Positions 1 to 6,656 of a stretch of DNA of 64,000 nt are shown in pieces. Made by a program: the position numbers and the translations under genes. The DNA lies in assembly GCF_003231305.1 (NCBI RefSeq), contig NZ_QKVM01000024.1, positions 1-64,000 of the forward strand. Reading direction: 5' to 3'. Position 1 is the first letter of the stretch. Each line of letters starts with the position of its first letter. The notes under the pieces are model-generated. The model saw only the letters and a list, made by a program, of their open reading frames with translations, made no database searches and was not told the DNA's origin. The stretch is from Pseudomonas sichuanensis. GTDB lineage: Bacteria; Pseudomonadota; Gammaproteobacteria; Pseudomonadales; Pseudomonadaceae.

Positions 1-234
1 AGTGATGACAAAGTCCGGTGCCAGCTCGGCATGCGCGTCACTGGACTTGCTGCTGAGGCCCTCGGTGGAGATACCGGCACGCTGCAGCGCGGTGATGGAC
101 AGCGGGTGCACCTCACCCTTTGGCTGGCTGCCGGCGCTGTAGGCCTTCATGCCGGCCGGGGCCAGATGATTGAAAACAGCCTCGGAGAGGATGCTGCGGC
201 AGCTATTGGCGGTGCAGAGGAACAGAACTTTCAT
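1..234 (-). CDS. arsC: Arsenate reductase ArsC (low-molecular-weight phosphatase type), partial
   Basis: The first 78 codons are present; the gene runs off the left edge of the window. The protein begins with the phosphatase-type P-loop CTANSCRS, as in thioredoxin- or glutaredoxin-linked ArsC enzymes, followed by the SAGSQP segment typical of the family. Such enzymes reduce arsenate to arsenite in the cytoplasm using a cysteine relay, so that arsenite can be exported. The ATG at 234 lies 19 bp after the arsR stop, so it is probably the third gene of a minus-strand arsenic operon that continues to the left. Later relay cysteines cannot be checked because the C-terminal half is missing. The family call is firm; the exact electron donor is unknown. 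Confidence 0.88.
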   Translation of the reverse strand, partial: MKVLFLCTANSCRSILSEAVFNHLAPAGMKAYSAGSQPKGEVHPLSITALQRAGISTEGLSSKSSDAHAELAPDFVIT

Positions 235-253
235 CGGGTTTTCTCGGCAATGA

Positions 254-610
254 TCAGCAGCAGGAGGCGACGCGTTGAGGGCGGTCACCCATGGTGTCCA
301 GTCGTTTGGTGCTAGTACTTAGCCATTCGCGGTTGGCTTCCAGCGTCGTCGCCAGGACCTCACGTACCCAGGCGGGAAGCGATGGATGCAGCCGGTAATA
401 AACCCACTGGCCCTGACGGCGGTCTTCCAGCAGGTCACAGGTGCGCAGTTGCGCCAGGTGGCGAGAAACCTTGGGCTGGCTTTCTTCCAGCGCGCAGGTC
501 AGTTCACAGACGCAGAGTTCTTCCTCGCGAGCGATCAGCAGCATCATCCGAATGCGGTTCTCGTCGGCGAGGCATTTGAAAACCTTGGTGGGGGTCAGCG
601 AGTCAGTCAT
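254..610 (-). CDS. arsR: ArsR-family arsenite-responsive repressor
   Basis: A 118-residue winged-helix repressor. ELCVCEL (residues 32-38, Cys33 and Cys35, with Cys39 just after) matches the classic arsenite-binding motif of ArsR, placed at the start of the recognition helix region. It is followed by a helix-turn-helix containing QPKVSRHLAQL. The protein ends in Cys117-Cys118, an additional vicinal pair. It lies between the two arsenate-reductase-like genes on the same strand, 8 bp after the first and 19 bp before the second. It should repress this operon until As(III) or Sb(III) binds. The perfect inverted repeat at 1048-1073 in front of the operon is the likely operator. Confidence 0.92.
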   Translation of the reverse strand: MTDSLTPTKVFKCLADENRIRMMLLIAREEELCVCELTCALEESQPKVSRHLAQLRTCDLLEDRRQGQWVYYRLHPSLPAWVREVLATTLEANREWLSTSTKRLDTMGDRPQRVASCC

Positions 611-618
611 AGCAATTC

Positions 619-1032
619 TCAGTGTTTGGTTTTCACCAGGACGAACATCTTGATGCGCTCATGAATCTCGTGAAGCGTGTGTCGGAAGGCATCGTGTTGG
701 TCACTGGTGACAGGGTCTTCGAAGTTCCACGCCAGAACCTCGCCGAAGGCAGGCAACGTAAGGCACTCATGGGCTGCCTTGTCGCACAGCGTAATCACGT
801 AGTCGAACCGCTCCCCTGCGAACTCATCGATGGACTTGCTGCGTAGAGCCTTGGTATCGATATCGAGATATTCGAGGGCTTCATAGGTGCGCGGATCGAC
901 TTGGCCAGGCTGGGTACCTGCGCTGAAGGCTTCGAAGTGAATAGGGTCTGTGTGTCGGAGCAAAGCTTCGGCGAGCTGGGAGCGAGCGGCGTTCGCGGTG
1001 CAAACAAACAGGACGCGGATCTTGCCAGTCAT
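619..1032 (-). CDS. Arsenate reductase / low-molecular-weight protein tyrosine phosphatase-like protein
   Basis: A 137-residue protein of the same fold as ArsC, with P-loop CTANAARS near residue 10, SAGTQPG, and the general-acid loop FEDPV near the C-terminus. A longer reading frame extends upstream to 1158, but the ATG at 1032 puts the P-loop at the usual distance from the N-terminus and leaves room for a promoter, so it is preferred. In this family the P-loop cysteine attacks arsenate or phosphotyrosine. It is first in a minus-strand operon with arsR and a second ArsC, so two related reductases share one operon. It differs from the downstream ArsC in its P-loop (AARS versus SCRS), which suggests a different thiol partner; that last point is inference. 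Confidence 0.85.
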   Translation of the reverse strand: MTGKIRVLFVCTANAARSQLAEALLRHTDPIHFEAFSAGTQPGQVDPRTYEALEYLDIDTKALRSKSIDEFAGERFDYVITLCDKAAHECLTLPAFGEVLAWNFEDPVTSDQHDAFRHTLHEIHERIKMFVLVKTKH

Positions 1033-1047
1033 CACTTGGTACCCTGC

Positions 1048-1073
1048 GCGTATATGGTTTTTCGAATATACGC
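1048..1073. promoter_or_regulatory. Candidate ArsR operator of the arsC-type operon
   Basis: Perfect eight-base arms GCGTATAT and ATATACGC with a 10-bp spacer, 15 bp upstream of the first start codon of the minus-strand operon. Different in sequence from the palindromes near the second ArsR gene, so each repressor probably has its own site. Confidence 0.6.
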
Positions 1074-1116
1074 TTTTCCGAATGTATCGCAAGCCCTCGA
1101 TGATGGGTGGCTTTAC

Positions 1117-1136
1117 ATGTGCACGTTTATGCACAT
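1117..1136. promoter_or_regulatory. Candidate operator of the second ArsR
   Basis: ATGTGCA and TGCACAT, perfect seven-base arms with a CGTTTA spacer, 11 bp before the ATG of the regulator gene. A 26-base stretch containing it resembles the sequence at 1503-1528. Confidence 0.6.
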
Positions 1137-1147
1137 ATATTGACCGC

Positions 1148-1486
1148 ATGACGATCAACCAAAATCTCCGTGCTCAAACCATCGACGCCGCCATCGAGTC
1201 GCTGGACGAGGCCTTCTTCAAAGCGCTTTGCGAGCCTTCCAGAGTCGCGGTTTTCAAGCGCGTGCTTTTGCTCGGCCGGGCTGATGTCGGCGAAATCGCC
1301 AAAGAGCTGCCACAGGAGCGCTCGGTGATCTCCAGGCACCTGCAGGTATTGCATGACGCCAAGATCGTGAAGGCTACCAAGGTGGGCAGGCAGGTGTTCT
1401 ATGAAGTAAATGGCGAGGCGATCGTCGAGCGTCTGGAGGGTCTGCTCCAGCGAACCAAAGGTCTGGTTTCGCTCTGCTGTCCGTAG
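1148..1486 (+). CDS. Second ArsR-family regulator, with C-terminal Cys-Cys
   Basis: A 112-residue winged-helix repressor with the ArsR core (LCEPSRVAVFKRV, then the recognition helix around RSVISRHLQVLHD). It lacks the CxC motif in the recognition helix. Its only cysteines are Cys28 and the C-terminal pair Cys110-Cys111, so any metalloid site must be built differently from that of the ArsR at 254-610. Start ATG 1148 follows directly on a perfect palindrome (1117-1136), which suggests autorepression. The reading frame extends upstream to 950, but that stretch is antisense to the phosphatase gene. It is transcribed together with, or just before, the flavin monooxygenase gene. Ligand unknown; arsenite or an organoarsenical is likely from context. 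Confidence 0.87.
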   Translation: MTINQNLRAQTIDAAIESLDEAFFKALCEPSRVAVFKRVLLLGRADVGEIAKELPQERSVISRHLQVLHDAKIVKATKVGRQVFYEVNGEAIVERLEGLLQRTKGLVSLCCP

Positions 1487-1502
1487 GCCGGCCTTTTTTT
1501 GC

Positions 1503-1528
1503 CCTTATATATGCATGAGTGCGCACAT
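1503..1528. promoter_or_regulatory. Second copy of the ArsR-type operator, before the arsO-like gene
   Basis: Aligned without gaps to 1111-1140, this stretch shares most positions, including the right half GCACATAT and TGCA in the left half. It ends at the preferred start codon of the arsO-like gene. Confidence 0.5.
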
Positions 1529-2620
1529 ATGAATGATTCGAATCGCGTTCTGGATGTGGTCGTCATCGGTGGTGGGCAAGCAGGTTTGGCGACTGGCTGG
1601 CATTTGCAGCAGCGCGGCTTGGAGTTCCTCATCTTGGATGAGCAGGCATCCCTTGGCGGGAACTGGCGTAACTACTACGAAAGCCTGCAGCTGTTCTCAC
1701 CAGCTGAGTACTCTGCGCTGCCGGGGCGGGCGTTTCCTGGCGATCCCAAGGGCTACCCGCTGCGAGACGATGTGGTGCAGTACCTGGAGGCATACGCCGC
1801 CGAGTTTCAGTTGCCTTTCCAGGGCGGTACCCGAGTGGTGGCGGTCGTACAGAAGGAAAAGGCATTTGAGGTTCGCACCGCCAACGGAGCGACTTTCACT
1901 GCGCGTGCTGTGGTAGTGGCATCAGGGGGCTTCAGCTGTCCTTTCATGCCTGACATTCCTGGGCTGGAGAACTTTTCAGGACACTGTCTGCATAGCTCGG
2001 CTTATCGAACACCTGAGGCCTTTGCCGGCCAGCGTGTTGTCGTTGTGGGGGCAGCGAACTCGGCTGTTCAGATTGCCTATGAGCTTGCCGGCGTTGCACA
2101 GGTAGTGCTGGCTACCCGCGAGAAGATCCGCTTCTTCCCTCAGCGGATTCTTGGACTCGATTTTCATGCCTGGCTGAAATTCACCGGGTTGGAGCAAACA
2201 CGATGGTTGAGTGATCAAAGCACTCCAGTGCTCGACACCGGCAAGTACCGAAAGGCACTGAGCAGCGGCAGACTTCAGCGCAGAGCCATGTTCCAGCAGG
2301 TACTGCCCGACGGTGTGATTTGGCCAGACAAAAGCAGCACCCAGATTGACGCGCTGATATTCGCAACAGGATTTCGCCCTAACCAGGAGTTTCTGGCGCA
2401 GCTCCCAGTCGTTGACCGGCACGGGCGTACGCTACAGCGAAACGGCGTGGCAATTCAGGTGCCTGGCTTGTACTTCGTGGGTCTGCCCAAGCAAAGGAAT
2501 TTTGCCTCGGCGACCCTGCGAGGTGTTGGAGCTGATGCGGCATACCTGATGCCGCGGCTGCTTGAGCACTTGAGCGATAGGCGATTGCCTCACCTGTCCA
2601 CTTCGCCCCGCACGATTTGA
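1529..2620 (+). CDS. arsO: ArsO-like flavin-containing monooxygenase / FAD-NAD(P) oxidoreductase
   Basis: A 363-residue cytoplasmic flavoprotein. An FAD-binding Rossmann motif VVIGGGQAGLATGW lies at residues 10-23. A second nucleotide motif VVVGAANSAVQIA follows near residue 170, and the FATGFRPN segment near residue 280 closes the FAD fold. The layout fits the ArsO family, found in ars operons and thought to oxidise arsenicals. Translation could start at ATG 1511 or 1529, or at TTG 1499. I prefer 1529 because it places the Rossmann strand near the N-terminus as usual, but no site has a good ribosome-binding sequence. The operator-like repeat at 1503-1528 runs up to this start codon, so ArsR binding would block it directly. 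Substrate not proven by sequence. Confidence 0.78.
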   Translation: MNDSNRVLDVVVIGGGQAGLATGWHLQQRGLEFLILDEQASLGGNWRNYYESLQLFSPAEYSALPGRAFPGDPKGYPLRDDVVQYLEAYAAEFQLPFQGGTRVVAVVQKEKAFEVRTANGATFTARAVVVASGGFSCPFMPDIPGLENFSGHCLHSSAYRTPEAFAGQRVVVVGAANSAVQIAYELAGVAQVVLATREKIRFFPQRILGLDFHAWLKFTGLEQTRWLSDQSTPVLDTGKYRKALSSGRLQRRAMFQQVLPDGVIWPDKSSTQIDALIFATGFRPNQEFLAQLPVVDRHGRTLQRNGVAIQVPGLYFVGLPKQRNFASATLRGVGADAAYLMPRLLEHLSDRRLPHLSTSPRTI

Positions 2621-2636
2621 ACTCGTGCAGGGCGAA
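2602..2636. terminator. Hairpin between the convergent arsO-like and flavoprotein genes
   Basis: TTCGCCC-GCACGA pairs with TCGTGC-GGGCGAA, 13 base pairs with one mismatch, over a seven-base loop that contains the arsO stop codon. No T-run follows, so it may act with Rho or protect 3' ends. Confidence 0.55.
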
Positions 2637-2658
2637 AGAGCAGTCTCAGAGCATGGGG

Positions 2659-4023
2659 TTATGCGCGGCTTGCCGGTGTGCAGCAGCTCGACTTTTGGGC
2701 TGAAGGCGTTGCCAGGGGTTCCGGTGATGCACAGCAACTGGTTTGAGTAGTGGGCTTGGGTGCGCAGCAACTGGAAGCTTCATCTTGCTCCTCGAACTGA
2801 AGGCTGCAGACACCGGTTTCAGGCAGTTCGAGCTCGACACGCCGTGCCGCTTCCCAGTCGCCTGCAAGCCCGGCCATGATTGAGCGCACCTGCTCATACC
2901 CGGTAATCATCAGGAATGTCGGAGCACGACCGTAGCTCTTCATGCCTACGATAAAGATGCCTTCGTCGGGATGAGAGAGCTCATCGATGCCATGGGGGCG
3001 AACGGTACCGCAGCTGTGCTCATTCGGGTCGATCAACGGGGCCAACTGAACAGGGCTCTGTGTAGCCGGGTCGATAGCCAGTCGTAGCTCGCCCAGAAGC
3101 TGCAGATTAGGGCGGAAGCCAGTGGCGACGATGATCTCATCCACCTCTGGCAGAGCTTGGCCATTGCTGTGCACGACCAGCCCCTGTTCGGTCGTGTCGA
3201 CCTGGCTGATGGAGATGTCCTGGTGTAGCGAGATCTTTCCTTGTTCGAGCAATGCACGGATTCGCAGACCCAGGCTGCCGCGCTCGGCCAATTTGTCATT
3301 GGCACCACCACCCAGAATTTTATCTAGCGAGTGTCCGCGAATAGCCCACGAAACCTGGGTACCGGGCAGTTGGACCAGATCCTGAAGAGCGTTGAATGCC
3401 GAGTGTCCGCCACCTACAACCAGCACTCGGCGCCCGAGATAACGATCGCGCGCATTGCCGCTGACATCGGGAATCCCATAGGCAATATGCGCTTTGGCGT
3501 TCAACTCTCCCAATGCCGGGATGCCGGATGCGCCCATCCAGTTCGGGGTCTCGTACGTGCCCGAGGCATCGATGACTGCGCGAGCTTGGATGTCTTGCTC
3601 ACCCTTTGGCCCTTTAACACGCACCAGGAACGCGGCAGATTCGCGGCCTTTGGTTTTCTGCACATCAGCGCCGACTTTCGTCACAGCAGTGACGCGAGAG
3701 TTCAGATGAAGTCGTTCCTTGATGACTGGCAGCTCAGCTAGCGGGAGCAAGTAGTGATCCAGCAGTTCACGACCTGTGGGGTACGTGTCGGAATCAGGCG
3801 CTTGCCAGCCCGTTGCCGACAGTAACTTTGCAGCCTCCTTGTCTACGTTGTATTCCCAGGGCGAGAACATGCTGACGTGGCCCCATTGGCTAATGCTTTC
3901 TCCAGCCTGGCCGCCTGCTTCAAAAATGAGTGGGTTCATACCCCGGGCCACTGCGTGCGCAGCAGCCGCCAGCCCCACGGGGCCGGCGCCGATGATTACG
4001 ATGGGAAGATCAGATTGGCTCAT
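2659..4023 (-). CDS. FAD/NAD(P)-dependent oxidoreductase with cysteine-pair tail
   Basis: A 454-residue flavoprotein. Residues 1-35 hold the FAD Rossmann motif VIIGAGPVGLAAAA, a second dinucleotide motif RRVLVVGGGHSAFNA lies near residue 200, and IIVATGFRPN near residue 305. After the catalytic body, from about residue 405, comes a low-complexity Ser/Pro/Thr tail with three vicinal pairs: Cys419-420, Cys430-431 and Cys447-448. Vicinal thiols bind trivalent arsenic, so the tail may capture or pass on As(III) or an organoarsenical. The start codon overlaps the stop of the ArsN1-like gene (ATGA), so the two are translationally coupled. It is convergent with the ArsO-like gene. Substrate unknown; an arsenical is inferred only from the tail and neighbours. 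Confidence 0.8.
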   Translation of the reverse strand: MSQSDLPIVIIGAGPVGLAAAAHAVARGMNPLIFEAGGQAGESISQWGHVSMFSPWEYNVDKEAAKLLSATGWQAPDSDTYPTGRELLDHYLLPLAELPVIKERLHLNSRVTAVTKVGADVQKTKGRESAAFLVRVKGPKGEQDIQARAVIDASGTYETPNWMGASGIPALGELNAKAHIAYGIPDVSGNARDRYLGRRVLVVGGGHSAFNALQDLVQLPGTQVSWAIRGHSLDKILGGGANDKLAERGSLGLRIRALLEQGKISLHQDISISQVDTTEQGLVVHSNGQALPEVDEIIVATGFRPNLQLLGELRLAIDPATQSPVQLAPLIDPNEHSCGTVRPHGIDELSHPDEGIFIVGMKSYGRAPTFLMITGYEQVRSIMAGLAGDWEAARRVELELPETGVCSLQFEEQDEASSCCAPKPTTQTSCCASPEPLATPSAQKSSCCTPASRA

Positions 4024-4535
4024 GCTCGTTCTCCTGTGTCAGGTTGGTTGGAGGGGAAGACTCGTTCAACGATGGCGCAATCAAGCCAGCGTCCTTCAAG
4101 GCATGCGTGTTTTTCATAGACGCCGACCTTCCGGAAACCGCAGGACTGGCAGAGCGCAAGGCTCGCTTCGTTGAAGGTGAAAATGCGGGAAAGGACTTTC
4201 CAGAAGCCCCGTGCCTCTGCTTCGCTCAACAGTGCGTTCAGCAGTGCCTTGCCGATGCCACGCCCACGGACATCTCGCCGTAAGTAAATCGAGAAATCAG
4301 CGATGCCGGCATAGCAGGAGCGCGCCCGGTAGCTGCTCAGGTTTGCCCACGCCACTACTGCGCCGTCTAGCTCGACGACCAGCACCGGGAAGCGAGACAT
4401 ATCGGCAACCCAGGGCTGTACATCCATGGCGGTCCGAGGCTGGGTCTCAAACGTAGAGCTACGGTCATCGATCCCTTGGTTGTAAATCTCGGCGATGGCC
4501 TGAACATCACCGAGCTGAGCGGGGCGAATGTGCAT
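4020..4535 (-). CDS. arsN1: GNAT N-acetyltransferase, ArsN1-type (arsinothricin / phosphinothricin acetyltransferase family)
   Basis: A 171-residue GNAT enzyme. It opens with the IRPAQLGDVQAIAEIYN segment typical of phosphinothricin and arsinothricin acetyltransferases, and carries the acetyl-CoA loop RGRGIGKALL (residues 90-99). ArsN1 proteins of Pseudomonas acetylate the amino group of arsinothricin, an organoarsenical glutamate analogue that inhibits glutamine synthetase. The arsenic neighbours favour that reading over a methionine sulfoximine or phosphinothricin enzyme. It is first of a two-gene minus-strand operon with the cysteine-tailed flavoprotein. A GTTGGTAGTAACAAC repeat just upstream (4552-4566) matches sites in front of marR and the MFS gene. 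Confidence 0.82.
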   Translation of the reverse strand: MHIRPAQLGDVQAIAEIYNQGIDDRSSTFETQPRTAMDVQPWVADMSRFPVLVVELDGAVVAWANLSSYRARSCYAGIADFSIYLRRDVRGRGIGKALLNALLSEAEARGFWKVLSRIFTFNEASLALCQSCGFRKVGVYEKHACLEGRWLDCAIVERVFPSNQPDTGERA

Positions 4536-4551
4536 CTGGCTTCCTTTTTAA

Positions 4552-4566
4552 GTTGGTAGTAACAAC
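4552..4566. promoter_or_regulatory. Candidate MarR operator before the arsN1-flavoprotein operon
   Basis: GTTGGTA-G-TAACAAC, a 7-1-7 inverted repeat with one mismatch, 16 bp upstream of the acetyltransferase start. It matches the perfect repeat at 5196-5212. Confidence 0.65.
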
Positions 4567-4575
4567 AATTTAGAT

Positions 4576-4596
4576 AAAAAAGGGGGATCTCCCCCT
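4576..4596 (-). terminator. marR terminator
   Basis: AGGGGG/CCCCCT stem (4581-4596) with a four-base loop, followed on the minus strand by a T-run. It begins two bases past the marR stop. Confidence 0.82.
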
Positions 4597-4598
4597 CA

Positions 4599-5093
4599 TT
4601 ATTCTTGCGGCTTCGCTGAGCAACTCTCGTTTGCCAAGCCGCAACGTACCTCAGCAGCGCGGGTCAGCTGCCGCAGGAGCGTCAGGGCTCCCTGGCGTAC
4701 TTCCGGTGCCATGCAACTGATCATCGCCTTTTCTTCATTGATGAGGTCATCGCGGATGCGCTCATACAGGTCGGCACCGGCTTCGGTAGCCTGGACCCGC
4801 ACGGCACGACGGTCTTCCGGATCTTCCACGCGGGAGACATACCCCTTGCGTTCCAGCGTATCGACGACACGGCTAGCCGTGCTCTTGTCCAGGAACATTT
4901 CCTCGGCCAGGGCCTGCAGACGTAGTGGTCCCTGCTTCACCAAGGTCTCGATGGCGTAGCACTGGGTGACGGATACGTCATAGCAGCAGATGCGATCGCG
5001 ATCCCTGAACTGGTAGACGCGCACCAGCTGGTTCAGGGCTTCGTAGAGGTCTTCAGCATCACGGCTAAGGTCGTCGTTGTGCTCGTTCAGCAT
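4599..5093 (-). CDS. MarR-family regulator with clustered cysteines
   Basis: A 164-residue MarR protein. The winged helix-turn-helix spans about residues 55-110, with DKSTASRVVDTLERKGYVSR and the wing DPEDRRAVRV. Unusual for the family, Cys36-Cys37 and Cys45 sit in the dimer/ligand helix region, and further cysteines lie near the C-terminus. A thiol-based sensor of trivalent arsenicals is therefore plausible. It is divergent from the MFS gene. The 134 bp between the start codons hold two inverted repeats built on GTTGTTA, and a third copy precedes the ArsN1-like operon. The gene ends in a good terminator (4576-4596). Ligand and operator binding are inferred, not shown. Confidence 0.85.
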   Translation of the reverse strand: MLNEHNDDLSRDAEDLYEALNQLVRVYQFRDRDRICCYDVSVTQCYAIETLVKQGPLRLQALAEEMFLDKSTASRVVDTLERKGYVSRVEDPEDRRAVRVQATEAGADLYERIRDDLINEEKAMISCMAPEVRQGALTLLRQLTRAAEVRCGLANESCSAKPQE

Positions 5094-5108
5094 GTCATTT
5101 CCAGTTAG

Positions 5109-5124
5109 TTGTTACCTGCAACAA
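5109..5124. promoter_or_regulatory. Candidate MarR operator before marR
   Basis: TTGTT and AACAA arms around ACCTGC, an imperfect repeat containing the half-site GTTGTTAC (5108-5115) shared with the other two sites. It lies 15 bp upstream of the marR start, fitting autorepression. Confidence 0.55.
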
Positions 5125-5195
5125 TATGGGCGATGAGCGCGCTCGTCAACTGACCGGTCATCAGATTGACCTTTCAGAGCTCCGTCGACTACATT

Positions 5196-5212
5196 GGTTG
5201 TTACTAACAACC
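5196..5212. promoter_or_regulatory. Candidate MarR operator before the MFS gene
   Basis: Perfect palindrome GGTTGTTACTAACAACC, eight-base arms around one base, ending 15 bp before the GTG start of the exporter gene. Confidence 0.72.
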
Positions 5213-5227
5213 ATAACAAGGACTGCC

Positions 5228-6424
5228 GTGACTCGACATGAACAGCTCCTGCCAGCCAACGTGGGTCGCGCTCGGTTAGTGTTCACCTTGGGCATCACCC
5301 AGATCTTGGCTTGGGCGTCGACGTTCTACCTGCCGGCGGTCCTGGCAGGTCCAATTGCTCGCGATACGGGCTGGTCTCTATCGTTTGTCGTGGGCGGACT
5401 GTCCTGGGGCATGCTGGTTGCTGGCCTTTGCTCTCCGCTGGCTGGCCGACTGATTGATCGCCGCGGCGGGCGCTCGGTCCTTGTTTTCAGTTCGCTGATG
5501 CTGGGTGCTGGGCTCACGGTGATGTCGATGGCCAACTCTCTGTGGCTCTATTACCTGGCTTGGTCGCTCCTTGGCGTAGCCATGGCCACGGGTTTGTATG
5601 ACGCGGCATTTGCAACTCTGGGGACGTTGCTGGGAGAGCGTGCGCGGGGTGCAATAACGGGGCTGACCTTGATTGGCGGCTTTGCCAGTACTGTTGGATG
5701 GCCCGCGTTGGCGGCACTGGAGTCATGGATAGGCTGGCGGGATACCTGCTTGGTACTTGCTGCGATACATGTTGTGGTTGGCTTACCTGTTCATTGGCTG
5801 GCGGTGCCGAAACCGCTCGGCTCAGGAAAAGAGTCAACCTCGGAAGAGCTGGCGTCGGTGACGCTCGATGAACGTAGCCGCCGCCTTTTCTGGCTTGTTG
5901 CAGGGCTGCTGACAGTAGTCGCCTTCGTCATGGCCAGCCTGTCTGTTCACCTGCTCACGGCGCTCAAGCAACTGGGTCTGCCAACGGTCACGGTGTTGGC
6001 AGTCGGGATGGTCATTGGACCGGCCCAGGTGGTTGCCAGGGTGCTGGAATTTTCGATTGCCCGGCATCTTCATCCGAGCTGGTCGGCTCGCGTCGGTGTG
6101 ATGGTAAGCCTCATCGGCATCTGCCTGTTTATCCCTGGTGTGCCTTGGCTGGCATTTCCTGGAGCGGCACTTTACGGCGCGGGAATGGGGATTCTGACCA
6201 TCGCCCGAGGCACATTGCCGTTGGTGCTTTTTGGCCCCCAGGGATATGGCGCACGGATGGGAGCACTGGCGCGGCCCATGCTTCTCGCACAGGCCGCAGG
6301 TCCATTTGCTGCGGCCATTGTGTTGAGCGCTCAGGGCGCTCCTGTAATGCTTTTGCTGATGGCGATGATGATCGCGGTGGCACTCTGGGGAAGCATCAAG
6401 TTGCCCACAGACACTCATTTATGA
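5228..6424 (+). CDS. MFS efflux transporter
   Basis: A 398-residue major-facilitator protein with about twelve hydrophobic segments and the loop 2-3 motif GRLIDRRGGR. The start is taken as GTG 5228: it has AAGGA five bases upstream and lies just after the perfect palindrome 5196-5212. An ATG at 5126 in the same frame would put that operator inside the gene. Position and shared operator suggest it exports the arsenical handled by the ArsN1-like enzyme and flavoprotein. It could be compared with ArsK-type or other arsenical MFS exporters, but the sequence alone does not settle the substrate. No signal of truncation. Confidence 0.82.
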   Translation: MTRHEQLLPANVGRARLVFTLGITQILAWASTFYLPAVLAGPIARDTGWSLSFVVGGLSWGMLVAGLCSPLAGRLIDRRGGRSVLVFSSLMLGAGLTVMSMANSLWLYYLAWSLLGVAMATGLYDAAFATLGTLLGERARGAITGLTLIGGFASTVGWPALAALESWIGWRDTCLVLAAIHVVVGLPVHWLAVPKPLGSGKESTSEELASVTLDERSRRLFWLVAGLLTVVAFVMASLSVHLLTALKQLGLPTVTVLAVGMVIGPAQVVARVLEFSIARHLHPSWSARVGVMVSLIGICLFIPGVPWLAFPGAALYGAGMGILTIARGTLPLVLFGPQGYGARMGALARPMLLAQAAGPFAAAIVLSAQGAPVMLLLMAMMIAVALWGSIKLPTDTHL

Positions 6425-6656
6425 CCAGCAATAAGGGGCTTACAAATTGGCTACTTACGGTCCAAAAACAGAGCGGGCCGTACTGATCGCCTCCAACCCA
6501 GGGCTGTCGCTAAGCCGGCGTAACCGCACCGAAGCTAGGTAGCTTCTGCTTTGATCTACGACGAAGCGAACCGAAGATGATCTGGAGCGTTTGTATCGTC
6601 GGGCCATCCTACGAGGACTAGCCCTGTTAATAGTATGTTTTGATCTGGGGCCCTAA
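6425..6656. other. Island right end: gap with no gene
   Basis: 232 bases between the MFS stop and the greB remnant. No reading frame of interest was found. A perfect 7-bp inverted repeat GAAGCTA/TAGCTTC lies at 6531-6546. TTTGATCT occurs twice, at about 6550-6557 and 6639-6646, the second 10 bases from the greB junction. Repeats of this kind near an element end can be recombinase or transposase binding sites, but no target duplication can be tested from one end only. Confidence 0.5.

Noticed and set aside
619..1158. Longer 179-residue form of the phosphatase gene from 1158
   Set aside because: The extension covers the divergent promoter and operators; family members start next to the P-loop.
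1486..1500. Terminator after the second ArsR gene
   Set aside because: AGGCCGGCCT before a T-run is a palindrome with no room for a loop; too weak to call.
5126..5227. N-terminal extension of the MFS protein from ATG 5126
   Set aside because: It would contain both operators and lacks hydrophobic or family-like sequence; GTG 5228 has a good ribosome site.
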